Source: Gammaproteobacteria bacterium (lineage in GTDB: Bacteria > Pseudomonadota > Gammaproteobacteria > Chromatiales > Chromatiaceae). From it: DNA of 64,000 bases. The stretch spans positions 1-64,000 of the forward strand of contig SACH01000004.1 in the NCBI GenBank assembly GCA_009928645.1. Direction: 5' to 3'. The position numbers and the translations under genes are program-made. The first letter of the stretch is position 1; each line of letters starts with the position of its first letter. This document shows, piece by piece, positions 28,826 to 37,225 of this stretch. The notes beneath the pieces are model-generated. The model was given only the letters and a program-made list of their open reading frames with translations. It was not told the origin of the DNA and did no database searches.

Positions 28826-29434
28826 CTAGCCCTCTCCCTCGCCAAAGGCCTCCGTCCGGTAGCGGCTGACCCGGAGGCGGTCGGACCAGTAGTCTGGCGG
28901 CAGGTCCGCCTTTTGCTTCAAATGGCGCAGAAAGTCCCGCCGGTCAGGCAGGGATTCCCACACCGCGGGCAGGAAGGTCCCCCGGGCGGCGCCGGCCTCG
29001 AGGATCAGGCCGTCCCGCCCCGGCTCGATCAGGGCGAGCAGTTCCGCTTCGGAGCCAAAGCTCAGGGGTGTCGCCGGGGTCAGCACCGAGATCTCGATCT
29101 GCAAATCTTCCAACTCCCCTGTTGTGAGGGGCGGGAAACGGGGATCGCGAAAGGCGGCGGCGAAGGCGTTGTCCGCCACGTCCCGTACCAGGGGCTGGAT
29201 GGCCTCCAGGTGGCCGATACAGCCCCGCAACCGGCCCCCAGTCGTCAGGGTGACAAAGGCCGCCCGGCGGGCCCGCAGGGGTTCGTCAAACTCCTCGGGC
29301 GCCACCGGCAGGGGCCGGCCCGTCTCAAGACCCTGGACGATGGAATGGCGCGCCAACGCCAGCAGGGTCTGGCGGTGCGCTGGGTTTAGCGTGAAAGTTT
29401 CGGCAAAGTCTTGCATTTTCGGGGGGTGGCGCAC
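28826..29434 (-). CDS. AmmeMemoRadiSam system protein A (AMMECR1 family)
   Basis: RAAFVTLTTGGRLRGCIGHLEAIQPLVRDVADNAFAAAFRDPRFPPLT. Confidence 0.95.
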   Translation of the reverse strand: MRHPPKMQDFAETFTLNPAHRQTLLALARHSIVQGLETGRPLPVAPEEFDEPLRARRAAFVTLTTGGRLRGCIGHLEAIQPLVRDVADNAFAAAFRDPRFPPLTTGELEDLQIEISVLTPATPLSFGSEAELLALIEPGRDGLILEAGAARGTFLPAVWESLPDRRDFLRHLKQKADLPPDYWSDRLRVSRYRTEAFGEGEG

Positions 29435-29511
29435 CCTATCATGTCAGTTAGCGTAGAAGGATCCGCTATCGTCAGCGGCTAGATGGTTGGTGATCTTGCA
29501 TGCTCTTCGGC

Positions 29512-30420
29512 TCAGCCGAAGGCAAAGGCGCCATAGCCGACCACCTGATCCCGGGGACCCGCCGTATCACCGGAATTGCGCAGATCCAGCACTTGGCATT
29601 GAAGACCATGGTGGCGCGCCGCCCGCAGCAGTCCTTTCACCGGGATGCGGCCACAGGCCTGGTCGTCGCCGACGGCTGCCGGGTCCAGGGCGACGATGGC
29701 CTGGCTGGTGGCCGCATCCAGGCGGCGGGCGGTGGCGTAATTCAGGTAATGACTGAGATCCGAACTCACCAGGATCAGGGTCTCGTCCCCGCCCCACAGC
29801 CGCTCCAACACCTCCGCGACCTCCGCCGTCGAGGCCTCGCCCACCAGGAAGGGCACCAGGCGGAAGTCCTCCAGCAGCACTTGCAGGAACGGCAACTGCA
29901 CCTCCAGGCAATGCTCGCCCTGGAAGGGGGCCTCGAAGGCCCGCGCCTGGGGCAGATCGGCAATGGCCGCGAAGGCCTCCCGGTCCACTGGCACCTGGCC
30001 CAGGGGTGTAACGAAGGCCTCCGCCTGACTGTAGGCCAGGCCGTAAAAGGGTAACCGGTGGGAGGGGCCAAGCAGCACTACCCGACGGATAGCCGCGGTC
30101 CCTGCCGCCAGTTGGGCATAGGCACTCCCCGCCACCGGTCCCGAGTAGAGGTAACCCGCGTGAGGAACGATCAGCGCCTTGGGCCAGGGCTTGGGCCGCG
30201 ACCCACCCAGTGCAGCAGTCCCCTGCCGGCCCTCCGTTCCGCCCCCGGCCCCCTTCTCCTTGTCCGTCCCGCTTTCAGGCCCAGCGCTCGACGCAGCGCC
30301 TCGAGACCAGGGGCCTGCATCTGGGCCCAAGTGGGCATAGGCCCGGACCTGCGCCGCCAGGGTCCGGGGGTCCGCCGGGTAAAAGGTCCCGGCCACATTG
30401 GGATAACGTAGAACGCCCAT
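29512..30420 (-). CDS. AmmeMemoRadiSam system protein B (MEMO1 family)
   Basis: RYPNVAGTFYPADPRTL...PKALIVPHAGYLYSGPVAGSAYAQL...VVLLGPSHRLPFYG...LILVSSDLSHYL. Confidence 0.95.
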   Translation of the reverse strand: MGVLRYPNVAGTFYPADPRTLAAQVRAYAHLGPDAGPWSRGAASSAGPESGTDKEKGAGGGTEGRQGTAALGGSRPKPWPKALIVPHAGYLYSGPVAGSAYAQLAAGTAAIRRVVLLGPSHRLPFYGLAYSQAEAFVTPLGQVPVDREAFAAIADLPQARAFEAPFQGEHCLEVQLPFLQVLLEDFRLVPFLVGEASTAEVAEVLERLWGGDETLILVSSDLSHYLNYATARRLDAATSQAIVALDPAAVGDDQACGRIPVKGLLRAARHHGLQCQVLDLRNSGDTAGPRDQVVGYGAFAFG

Positions 30421-30574
30421 CGCTCGCCTCCTGGGCACTGCCCACCATGCAGCACCCCTCATTCACGACCCTGACCAGGTTCCCTGTCCCGTCTATGCTT
30501 AGTGTAGGTCCAAAATCCTCCCTTCGCCGACCGGCCAGGCCGGCGATCAGGCCCCACCCGAGGAGGGCAACGCC

Positions 30575-31654
30575 ATGATCCCACCCCTCAGCTATCACCC
30601 CACTCGCTACTGGCATCGCCTTGCAGACGGCCGGGTCCAATGCGACCTCTGCCCCCGCAACTGCCATATCAAGGAGGGTCAGGCCGGGCTTTGTTTTATC
30701 CGCGCCTGTCATGACGGCGCGGTGGTCCTCACCAGCTACGGACGTTCCAGCGGCTTCTGCGTCGATCCCATCGAGAAGAAGCCCCTGAATCATTTCCTCC
30801 CCGGCACCCCGGTCCTCTCCTTCGGCACCGCCGGCTGTAACCTCGCCTGCAAGTTCTGTCAGAATTGGGACATGAGCAAGTCCCGTGAGGTCGATACCCT
30901 GGCCGTGAGCGCCACCCCGGAGGCCATCGCCCGCCGGGCAGCCGAACTGGGCTGCCGCAGCGTCGCCTACACCTACAATGATCCGGTCATCTTCCTGGAG
31001 TATGCCGTCGATACCGCCCAGGCCTGCCGCGCCCGGGGCATCCGCAACGTCGCCGTCACCGCGGGTTATATCAATCCGGGGGCACGGGAGGAGTTCTTTG
31101 CCGCCATGGACGCCGCCAATGTTGACCTCAAGGCCTTCAGCGACGACTTCTACCACCGGCTCTGTGGCGGGCATCTTCAGCCCGTGCTCGACACCCTGGA
31201 GTACCTGCACCAGGAGACCAAGGTCTGGGTGGAACTCACCACCCTGCTTATTCCCGGCCACAACGACAGTGACGCGGAGATCGAGGCCATGACCCAGTGG
31301 GTGGTGTCCCACCTGGGGCCGGAGGTGCCCATGCACTTCACCGCCTTCCACCCGGACTGGAAGATGCTGGAGGTGTCGCCGACGCCGGCCACCACCTTGA
31401 GCCGGGCCCGCGAGATCGCCCGCCGCAATGGCGTGCGCTACGCCTACACCGGGAATGTCCACGACCGCCGGGGGGAGAGCACCTGGTGCCACCAGTGTGG
31501 CAATCTGCTCATCGAGCGTGACTGGTATGAGCTGGGGACCTGGGGCCTCGACGCCCACGGTCGCTGTGCCGTCTGCGGCACCCCCTGCGCCGGGGTCTTC
31601 GAGGCCCGGCCCGGAGGCTGGGGTAGCCGTCGTCAGCCAGTGGCCATGGCATGA
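30575..31654 (+). CDS. amrS: AmmeMemoRadiSam system radical SAM enzyme
   Basis: VQCDLCPRNCHIKEGQAGLCFIRAC...GTAGCNLACKFCQNWDMSKSRE. Confidence 0.95.
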   Translation: MIPPLSYHPTRYWHRLADGRVQCDLCPRNCHIKEGQAGLCFIRACHDGAVVLTSYGRSSGFCVDPIEKKPLNHFLPGTPVLSFGTAGCNLACKFCQNWDMSKSREVDTLAVSATPEAIARRAAELGCRSVAYTYNDPVIFLEYAVDTAQACRARGIRNVAVTAGYINPGAREEFFAAMDAANVDLKAFSDDFYHRLCGGHLQPVLDTLEYLHQETKVWVELTTLLIPGHNDSDAEIEAMTQWVVSHLGPEVPMHFTAFHPDWKMLEVSPTPATTLSRAREIARRNGVRYAYTGNVHDRRGESTWCHQCGNLLIERDWYELGTWGLDAHGRCAVCGTPCAGVFEARPGGWGSRRQPVAMA

Positions 31655-32733
31655 CGCCCTCCCGGTTGCAAGAGGATGACCCGGTGGCGGAACCCGCGGC
31701 GGGTTTGGCGGCGGAACCGGCAGTTGGTCTGGCGGCGCATCCGGACGCGCCTAGCGCTGGCCCGACCGTGCCGCCGACTGCCGACCCTCCCATGCCACTC
31801 CCCCGCGACCCGACCATGCCACCGACCGTCGACCCGCCTCTGGTCCAGGGGCGGCCGGGCGTCCTGCGGGAGGTCTGTCGGCCGCTGACCTTCGCCGTCC
31901 GCGTCCTGCGCGCCTTTCGACGCAATCAGGGCATGCTCCTCTCCGGGGCGGTCGCCTATTACATGCTCTTGTCCATCATCCCGCTCATGCTCCTGTTACT
32001 GGTGGGCCTGTCCAACCTCGTCCCCGAGCCTCAGTTGCTGGAGGCGGTCCGTGAGGAGCTCAACCTCTTCATGCCCGGCATGGCGGAGACCGTCGCAGAG
32101 CAACTGGAGCAGTTTCTGCTCAACCGGCACCTGATCGGCTGGCTTGGCGTGCTCGTGCTGATCTTCTTCGCCACCATGGCCTTCAGCCTCCTGGAAAATG
32201 CGATGTCGGTGATCTTCGTCCACCGGGTCGCCGTGCATCGGCGGCATTATCTGGTCTCCGCCCTGATCCCCTTCCTCTTCATTGCCCTCATCGGGGCCGG
32301 CCTGTTGTTCATCACCTTCGCCAGCAGCGCCCTGGAGGCCCTGTCCCAGACCCAGTGGGAACTCTTTGGCCGGCATTGGGGTCTGGACGGCCTCTCCGTG
32401 CCGCTCATCTACCTCTTCGGCCTGGGCGGGGAGGTCCTGCTCTTCACCTCCCTCTACCTGGTCATGCCCCACGGCAGCATCGCCACCCGCCATGCCCTGG
32501 TCGGCGGTCTGGTTGCCGCCATCCTCTGGGAGATCAGTCGCCACGTCCTGGTCTGGTATTTCAAGACCCTGTCGCTGGTGAACCTCATCTACGGCTCCTT
32601 CGCCGGCGCCGTCGTCGTCCTGCTCACCTTCGAGGTCGCCGCTCTCATCCTCCTGCTTGGCGCCCAGGTCATCGCCGAGTTCGAGCGCTGCAAGGCGCCG
32701 GAGGATGAGGAGGCTTCTGGCTTCAATACCTGA
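31651..32733 (+). CDS. YihY/virulence factor BrkB family membrane protein with Ala/Pro-rich N-terminal extension
   Basis: FRRNQGMLLSGAVAYYMLLSIIPLMLLLLVGL...; C-terminal LLTFEVAALILLLGAQVIAEFER. Confidence 0.93.
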   Translation: MTPSRLQEDDPVAEPAAGLAAEPAVGLAAHPDAPSAGPTVPPTADPPMPLPRDPTMPPTVDPPLVQGRPGVLREVCRPLTFAVRVLRAFRRNQGMLLSGAVAYYMLLSIIPLMLLLLVGLSNLVPEPQLLEAVREELNLFMPGMAETVAEQLEQFLLNRHLIGWLGVLVLIFFATMAFSLLENAMSVIFVHRVAVHRRHYLVSALIPFLFIALIGAGLLFITFASSALEALSQTQWELFGRHWGLDGLSVPLIYLFGLGGEVLLFTSLYLVMPHGSIATRHALVGGLVAAILWEISRHVLVWYFKTLSLVNLIYGSFAGAVVVLLTFEVAALILLLGAQVIAEFERCKAPEDEEASGFNT

Positions 32734-32761
32734 ACCGCACTCGCGCTTGCAACCGGCGCCG

Positions 32762-32784
32762 GGGGGCGGATAATCCGCCCCCTT
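32762..32784 (+). terminator. GC-rich hairpin with short T-run between brkB-like gene and rdgC
   Basis: GGGGGCGGA-taa-TCCGCCCCC-TTTT; may instead overlap a promoter -10 (GATAAT). Confidence 0.4.
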
Positions 32785-32803
32785 TTGCCCCGGAGTCGAT
32801 GCC

Positions 32804-33760
32804 GTGTTCAAGAACCTCCGTCTCTTCAAGCTAGACGACCCGGCCGCGGTCGACCTGGATCGCTGCGAGGCCCAACTGGCGGCGCGGCGCTTCCGCCCCT
32901 GCGGTCCCCTGGAGACGGCGACCATGGGCTGGGTTCCGCCCCTGGGCGAGGAGACCAGCGCCCTGAGCCACCTGGCCGGCGATTGCGTCCTGATCTGCGT
33001 CCGCCGCCAGGAGCGGCTGCTACCCGCCGCCGTGGTGGCGGAGACCCTGGACGAGAAGATCGCCGAGATCGAGGACCGCGAGGCGCGCACGGTGGGGCGC
33101 AAGGAGCGGCGCCAGGTCAAGGACGAGGTACTGCTGGACCTGTTGCCCCGCGCCTTCACCCGCTCGCGCCGCGCCTGCGCCTATCTGGATCGCCAGACCG
33201 GCTGGCTGCTGGTGGACAGCGCCAGCGCCAAGGCCGCCGAGGACCTGGTGGACCTGCTGCGCGAGACCCTCGGCTCCCTGCCCGTGCACCCGCCGCGCCC
33301 GCCCCGGCCGCCCGAACTCCTCCTGACCCAGTGGGTCACCACCGGCGAACTGCCCGCCGGCCTGACCCTGGGCGACGAATGCGAGTTGCGCGACGCCCAG
33401 GACGAGCAGGCGGTGGTCCGTTGCCGCGGCCATGACCTGGCCGCCGAGGAGATCGCCACCCACCTGCGCGCTGGTAAGCAGGTCACCAAGTTGGCCCTGG
33501 ACTGGCGGGAGGGCCTGACCTTCGTGCTGCAGGAGGACCTGTCCCTCAAGCGCCTGCGCTTCGCCGACGAACTGCTGGAGGAGGGGTTGGATGCTGGGCA
33601 GGAAGACGAGGCCGTCCGGCTAGATGCCGAGTTCATCCTCATGACCGGGGAACTGCGCGCCCTGATGGCCTGCCTGGAGGAGGCATTCCTCCAGGCGGAG
33701 GCTCCCGCGGATCTGGCGGCTTCGGCGGCTCTGGCGGCGGAGTCCGACCCGCCGTTTTAG
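32804..33760 (+). CDS. rdgC: Recombination-associated protein RdgC
   Basis: MFKNLRLFKLDDP...FRPCGPLETATMGWVPPLG...LLPAAVVAETLDEKIAEIE. Confidence 0.95.
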   Translation: MFKNLRLFKLDDPAAVDLDRCEAQLAARRFRPCGPLETATMGWVPPLGEETSALSHLAGDCVLICVRRQERLLPAAVVAETLDEKIAEIEDREARTVGRKERRQVKDEVLLDLLPRAFTRSRRACAYLDRQTGWLLVDSASAKAAEDLVDLLRETLGSLPVHPPRPPRPPELLLTQWVTTGELPAGLTLGDECELRDAQDEQAVVRCRGHDLAAEEIATHLRAGKQVTKLALDWREGLTFVLQEDLSLKRLRFADELLEEGLDAGQEDEAVRLDAEFILMTGELRALMACLEEAFLQAEAPADLAASAALAAESDPPF

Positions 33761-34020
33761 CCACCCGGGAGTCAAAACCCTCGGCGGGCTCTTGGCGGCA
33801 GAATACTGACTTGGAAAGCAACCGCGGTCATCACTGGCATCACGGCTGCCCATGCATCCCTTTGGCTGAGTAGGGAAGGCGATAACTCTAGCGAGTTCGC
33901 GAGGGCCAGCTGGGGAACCAGCCAGGCCCTTCGGCCCTAATAACTTGGCCGCATCCCCGACCTAACTTGGCCAGGGCTAGGGGGACGTGCAGGGGCTGGC
34001 AAGGGACTCAATTTGCCAGC

Positions 34021-35028
34021 TCAGACGCCGTAATAGCCCCGATACCAGTCCACGAAGCGCGCGACCCCCGTCTCCACCGGGGTATCGGGCTTATAGCCGG
34101 TATCCCGCACCAGGTCGGTGACATCGGCGTAGGTGTCCGGCACATCACCGGGCTGGAGCGGCAGCAGGGTCTTTTCAGCTTTCCGGCCCAGGCAGTCCTC
34201 CAGCACTTCGATGTAGCGCAACAACTCCACCGGGTGTTGGTTGCCGATGTTGTAGACCCGGTAGGGCGCGGCGCTGGTGGCCGGGTCCGGGGTGGCGCCA
34301 TCCCAGGCCGGGTTGGCGGCGGCGGGGCGGTCGAGGACGCGGATCACCCCCTCGACGATGTCGTCCACGTAGGTGAAGTCCCGGCGGTGGCGGCCATAGT
34401 TGAAGACCTCGATGGGCTCACCGGCGAGGATGGCCTTGGTGAACTTGAACAGGGCCATGTCCGGCCGGCCCCAGGGGCCGTAGACGGTGAAGAAGCGCAG
34501 GCCGGTGGTCGGCAGCCGGTAGAGGTGGCTGTAGGTGTGGGCCATGAGCTCGTTGGCCTTTTTGCTGGCGGCGTAGAGGCTCAGGGGGTGGTCGACGTTG
34601 TGGTGCACCGAGAAGGGCATGACGGTATTGGCGCCGTACACCGAGCTGCTGGAGGCGAAGACCAGGTGCTCGACCTCATGGTGGCGGCAGCCTTCCAGGA
34701 TGTTGGCGAAGCCAGTCAGGTTGGTGTCCACGTAGGACATGGGGTTCTCGATGGAGTAGCGCACCCCGGCCTGGGCGGCCAGGTTGACCACCCGCTGGGG
34801 CCGGTGCGCCTGGAAGGCGGCGGCGACGCCCTCCCGGTCCTGGATGTCCAGGCGCAGGTCGGTAAAGCCCGGATGGGCCAGGGTACGGGCCAGGCGGGCT
34901 TGCTTGAGCCCCACGTCGTAGTAGTCGTTGAGGTTGTCGACGCCGATCACCTCATCGCCCCGTTCGAGCAGGCGCAGGGAAAGGGCGGAGCCGATGAAGC
35001 CGGCGCTGCCGGTGACGAGTACTTTCAT
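34021..35028 (-). CDS. NAD-dependent nucleotide-sugar epimerase (UDP-glucuronate 4-epimerase-like)
   Basis: [61 protein letters not shown]. Confidence 0.93.
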   Translation of the reverse strand: MKVLVTGSAGFIGSALSLRLLERGDEVIGVDNLNDYYDVGLKQARLARTLAHPGFTDLRLDIQDREGVAAAFQAHRPQRVVNLAAQAGVRYSIENPMSYVDTNLTGFANILEGCRHHEVEHLVFASSSSVYGANTVMPFSVHHNVDHPLSLYAASKKANELMAHTYSHLYRLPTTGLRFFTVYGPWGRPDMALFKFTKAILAGEPIEVFNYGRHRRDFTYVDDIVEGVIRVLDRPAAANPAWDGATPDPATSAAPYRVYNIGNQHPVELLRYIEVLEDCLGRKAEKTLLPLQPGDVPDTYADVTDLVRDTGYKPDTPVETGVARFVDWYRGYYGV

Positions 35029-35343
35029 GGTGAGGGCCTCAAGGTGAATCCAATCGCCTGACTACGGCCAGAGGGCCGGCTATCGTGAAATGATATACCC
35101 GATTTACTGCGCTTTCTGGCCTGGATGGGGGGTCGGGAGACCTGAGCCGGGGGCCGCGACAGCGCTCATGCCGACGGTTAGGCCTGTGACAGGAGCGGTT
35201 TAAGGCGGCTCTTGGCAAACACCATCCGAGTGACACTACCCCTTCCCGGGGTAACTGGACAGGTGCCGGTGGTGGCGATCGCCAACCGCCGCCACTGTCC
35301 AACCGCAAGGCAGGGGGTGTCCCAAGCAGTGGTCCGGGCTAGA

Positions 35344-35928
35344 ATGGCCGGCATGAAAATGCGATTACACCCGCTCTATAAAAAACTGCTCCTGCTAGCC
35401 ATCGTGCTGGGCCCCCTCTACTGGCTCGTCCTCACCGAGGACGGCCAGTTGCGCGTGGACGCCGTCCTCCTGACCCTGGCCGGGGAGCCGGAACTCAATC
35501 TGACCATCGAAGGGCTGAACAGCGAGCTTACGGAAGCGCAGTTTCACCAGCTTTTTCCCGACTTGGCGCTGGACTGCGCCCCGGCCGCGACCCCCTTTGG
35601 CGATCGGGCCTGCCGAATGGAGATTGGCCTCTTCAACACGGTGCCGGCGCGGGCTTTTACCCTCTATCTGGTGGGTGACCGGGCGCGGGCGGTGCGGGTG
35701 GATTACCGTCCCCGATCCCAGGGGGCGCTGGAGGCGCAGTTGCGGCACCGCTTGGGGGTGACCGGCCAGCGGGACCCCGAACACCCCGATGCCCAGACCT
35801 GGCGGGTCACCGATGGCCTGGTGCTGATGCCCGCCGCCCAGCCCAAGGACCCGAGCCAGGCCGCCCTCTTCTGGCTCTCCGCCGCCGCACTCAGCCAGGT
35901 CAAGGAACGGGGGGTGGTCGCGCAGTGA
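35344..35928 (+). CDS. Hypothetical single-TM protein
   Basis: Open frame with N-terminal hydrophobic segment KLLLLAIVLGPLYWLVL; coherent acidic C-domain. Confidence 0.65.
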   Translation: MAGMKMRLHPLYKKLLLLAIVLGPLYWLVLTEDGQLRVDAVLLTLAGEPELNLTIEGLNSELTEAQFHQLFPDLALDCAPAATPFGDRACRMEIGLFNTVPARAFTLYLVGDRARAVRVDYRPRSQGALEAQLRHRLGVTGQRDPEHPDAQTWRVTDGLVLMPAAQPKDPSQAALFWLSAAALSQVKERGVVAQ

Positions 35929-36201
35929 ATGGCCCGCCTGGTCCCGGTTACCTCCCTTGGGCTGGTGCCAGGTGCGGACCCGTCCAGAATCCCTCCCGGG
36001 TGCATCGCAGTCTGTTAACGGGGCCTAGTCGTTACCCGTCCTCACCCTACCCATACCCTCTCCGGGCGCATCACGGTCTGGGACCCGTGTGGAACCTCTC
36101 ATCGGGCACACCCGGGCGGGGAATCGATGCGCTGGATTTCTCTCCTGTCAGCGGCAACCGGCTGGCTGACGGCTCTCAACCCATGCTCAGGAGTATCACT
36201 C

Positions 36202-36501
36202 ATGGCGAACGAAGGCTATCACGAACCCGTGGCGGAACTGTCGGACGAAACTCGCGACATGCACCGGGCCATCATTTCCCTGATGGAGGAACTGGAGGCG
36301 GTGGACTGGTACAACCAGCGCGTCGATGCCTGCAAGGACAGCGAACTCAAGGCCATCCTCGCCCATAACCGCGACGAGGAGAAGGAGCACGCCGCCATGG
36401 TGCTGGAATGGATCCGCCGCCGGGACCCCAGCTTCGACCATGAATTGCGCGATTATCTGTTCACCGACCAGCCCATCGCCCACGAGAAGGGGGCGCATTA
36501 G
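36202..36501 (+). CDS. Encapsulated-ferritin-like (EncFtn) protein, stand-alone
   Basis: 99 aa: ETRDMHRAIISLMEELEAVDWYNQRVDACKDSELKAILAHNRDEEKEHAAMVLEWIRRRDPSF...YLFTDQPI; matches the recalled EncFtn core including the two-helix EExEH iron site. Confidence 0.88.
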   Translation: MANEGYHEPVAELSDETRDMHRAIISLMEELEAVDWYNQRVDACKDSELKAILAHNRDEEKEHAAMVLEWIRRRDPSFDHELRDYLFTDQPIAHEKGAH

Positions 36502-36604
36502 CGGCGAGTTACTTGGGCGCCCGGCGTGGCGCAATCCAAGTGTCTGGTGTCCCGGGTGCTGACCCAATAGCGATTGCCAATGCCTCGAGTTGGACGATGA
36601 TGTC

Positions 36605-36616
36605 GTTACATGTAAC
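36605..36616. promoter_or_regulatory. 12-bp palindrome GTTACATGTAAC upstream of the TA pair (candidate operator)
   Basis: Perfect palindrome 12 nt before the ATG at 36628, just upstream of the SD-like GGGGAGGG. Confidence 0.5.
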
Positions 36617-36627
36617 ACGGGGAGGGC

Positions 36628-36849
36628 ATGATGACATACGTTAATGCACGCGTTCAGAAGCATCGCGATGCCCTTCGCCGGGCAGGACTGCGGCCGGTGC
36701 AGATTTGGGTCCCCGACACTCGACAGCCAGACTTTGCCGAGGAATGTCGTCGCCAGGCGCGACAGGTCGCGCTTGCGGATAGGGCCGACAGCGAACTGCG
36801 GTACCTCATGGATGAAGCTTTGGCGGATATGGATGGCTGGACGGCATAG
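36628..36849 (+). CDS. MazE-like antitoxin (DUF3018 family)
   Basis: NARVQKHRDALRRAGLRPVQIWVPDTRQPDFAEECRRQARQVALADRAD; stop overlaps the downstream toxin start. Confidence 0.88.
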   Translation: MMTYVNARVQKHRDALRRAGLRPVQIWVPDTRQPDFAEECRRQARQVALADRADSELRYLMDEALADMDGWTA

Positions 36850-37190
36850 TGCGCGGTGATCTGGTCACGGTTGCCATGCCTGGCAAATTTGGAAAACCCA
36901 GACCTGCGTTGGTGATCCAGTCCGACCAATTTGATGAGCACCCCAGTGTCACCCTGTTGCCGGTGACGAGCACGCTCGTCACCGTTCCGCTCTTGCGCAT
37001 CACCCTTGAGCCAAGCGAAGAGAATGGCTTGCAGAAGATTTCACAGGTGATGGTGGACAAAGCCATTACGGTGAAGCGGGACAAGGTGGGTACGGCTTTT
37101 GGTCGCATTGATCCGAAGGTGTCGCTTGAGGTGGAACGTTGCCTCGCCCTGTTTTTTTGGCATTGTGACGTGAATCATTGCGCGTCTTGA
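36849..37190 (+). CDS. MazF/PemK-like type II toxin
   Basis: RGDLVTVAMPGKFGKPRPALVIQSDQFDEHPSVTLLPVTST...KISQVMVDKAITVKRDKVGTAFGRID. Confidence 0.92.
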   Translation: MRGDLVTVAMPGKFGKPRPALVIQSDQFDEHPSVTLLPVTSTLVTVPLLRITLEPSEENGLQKISQVMVDKAITVKRDKVGTAFGRIDPKVSLEVERCLALFFWHCDVNHCAS

Positions 37191-37225
37191 TCGTCGATCC
37201 CTTGCCCGCGCGACCGGGAAGGTGA

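Noticed and set aside
35039-35308. Minus-strand 89-aa ORF upstream of the epimerase
   Set aside because: Pro/Arg-rich translation, no domain, overlaps the dispersed motif; treated as non-coding.
36040-36200. Possible extended N-terminus (from 36127) of the EncFtn-like protein
   Set aside because: The conserved core begins right after MANEGYHEPV at 36202, which has an SD-like cagg ag upstream; the extension is not EncFtn-like.
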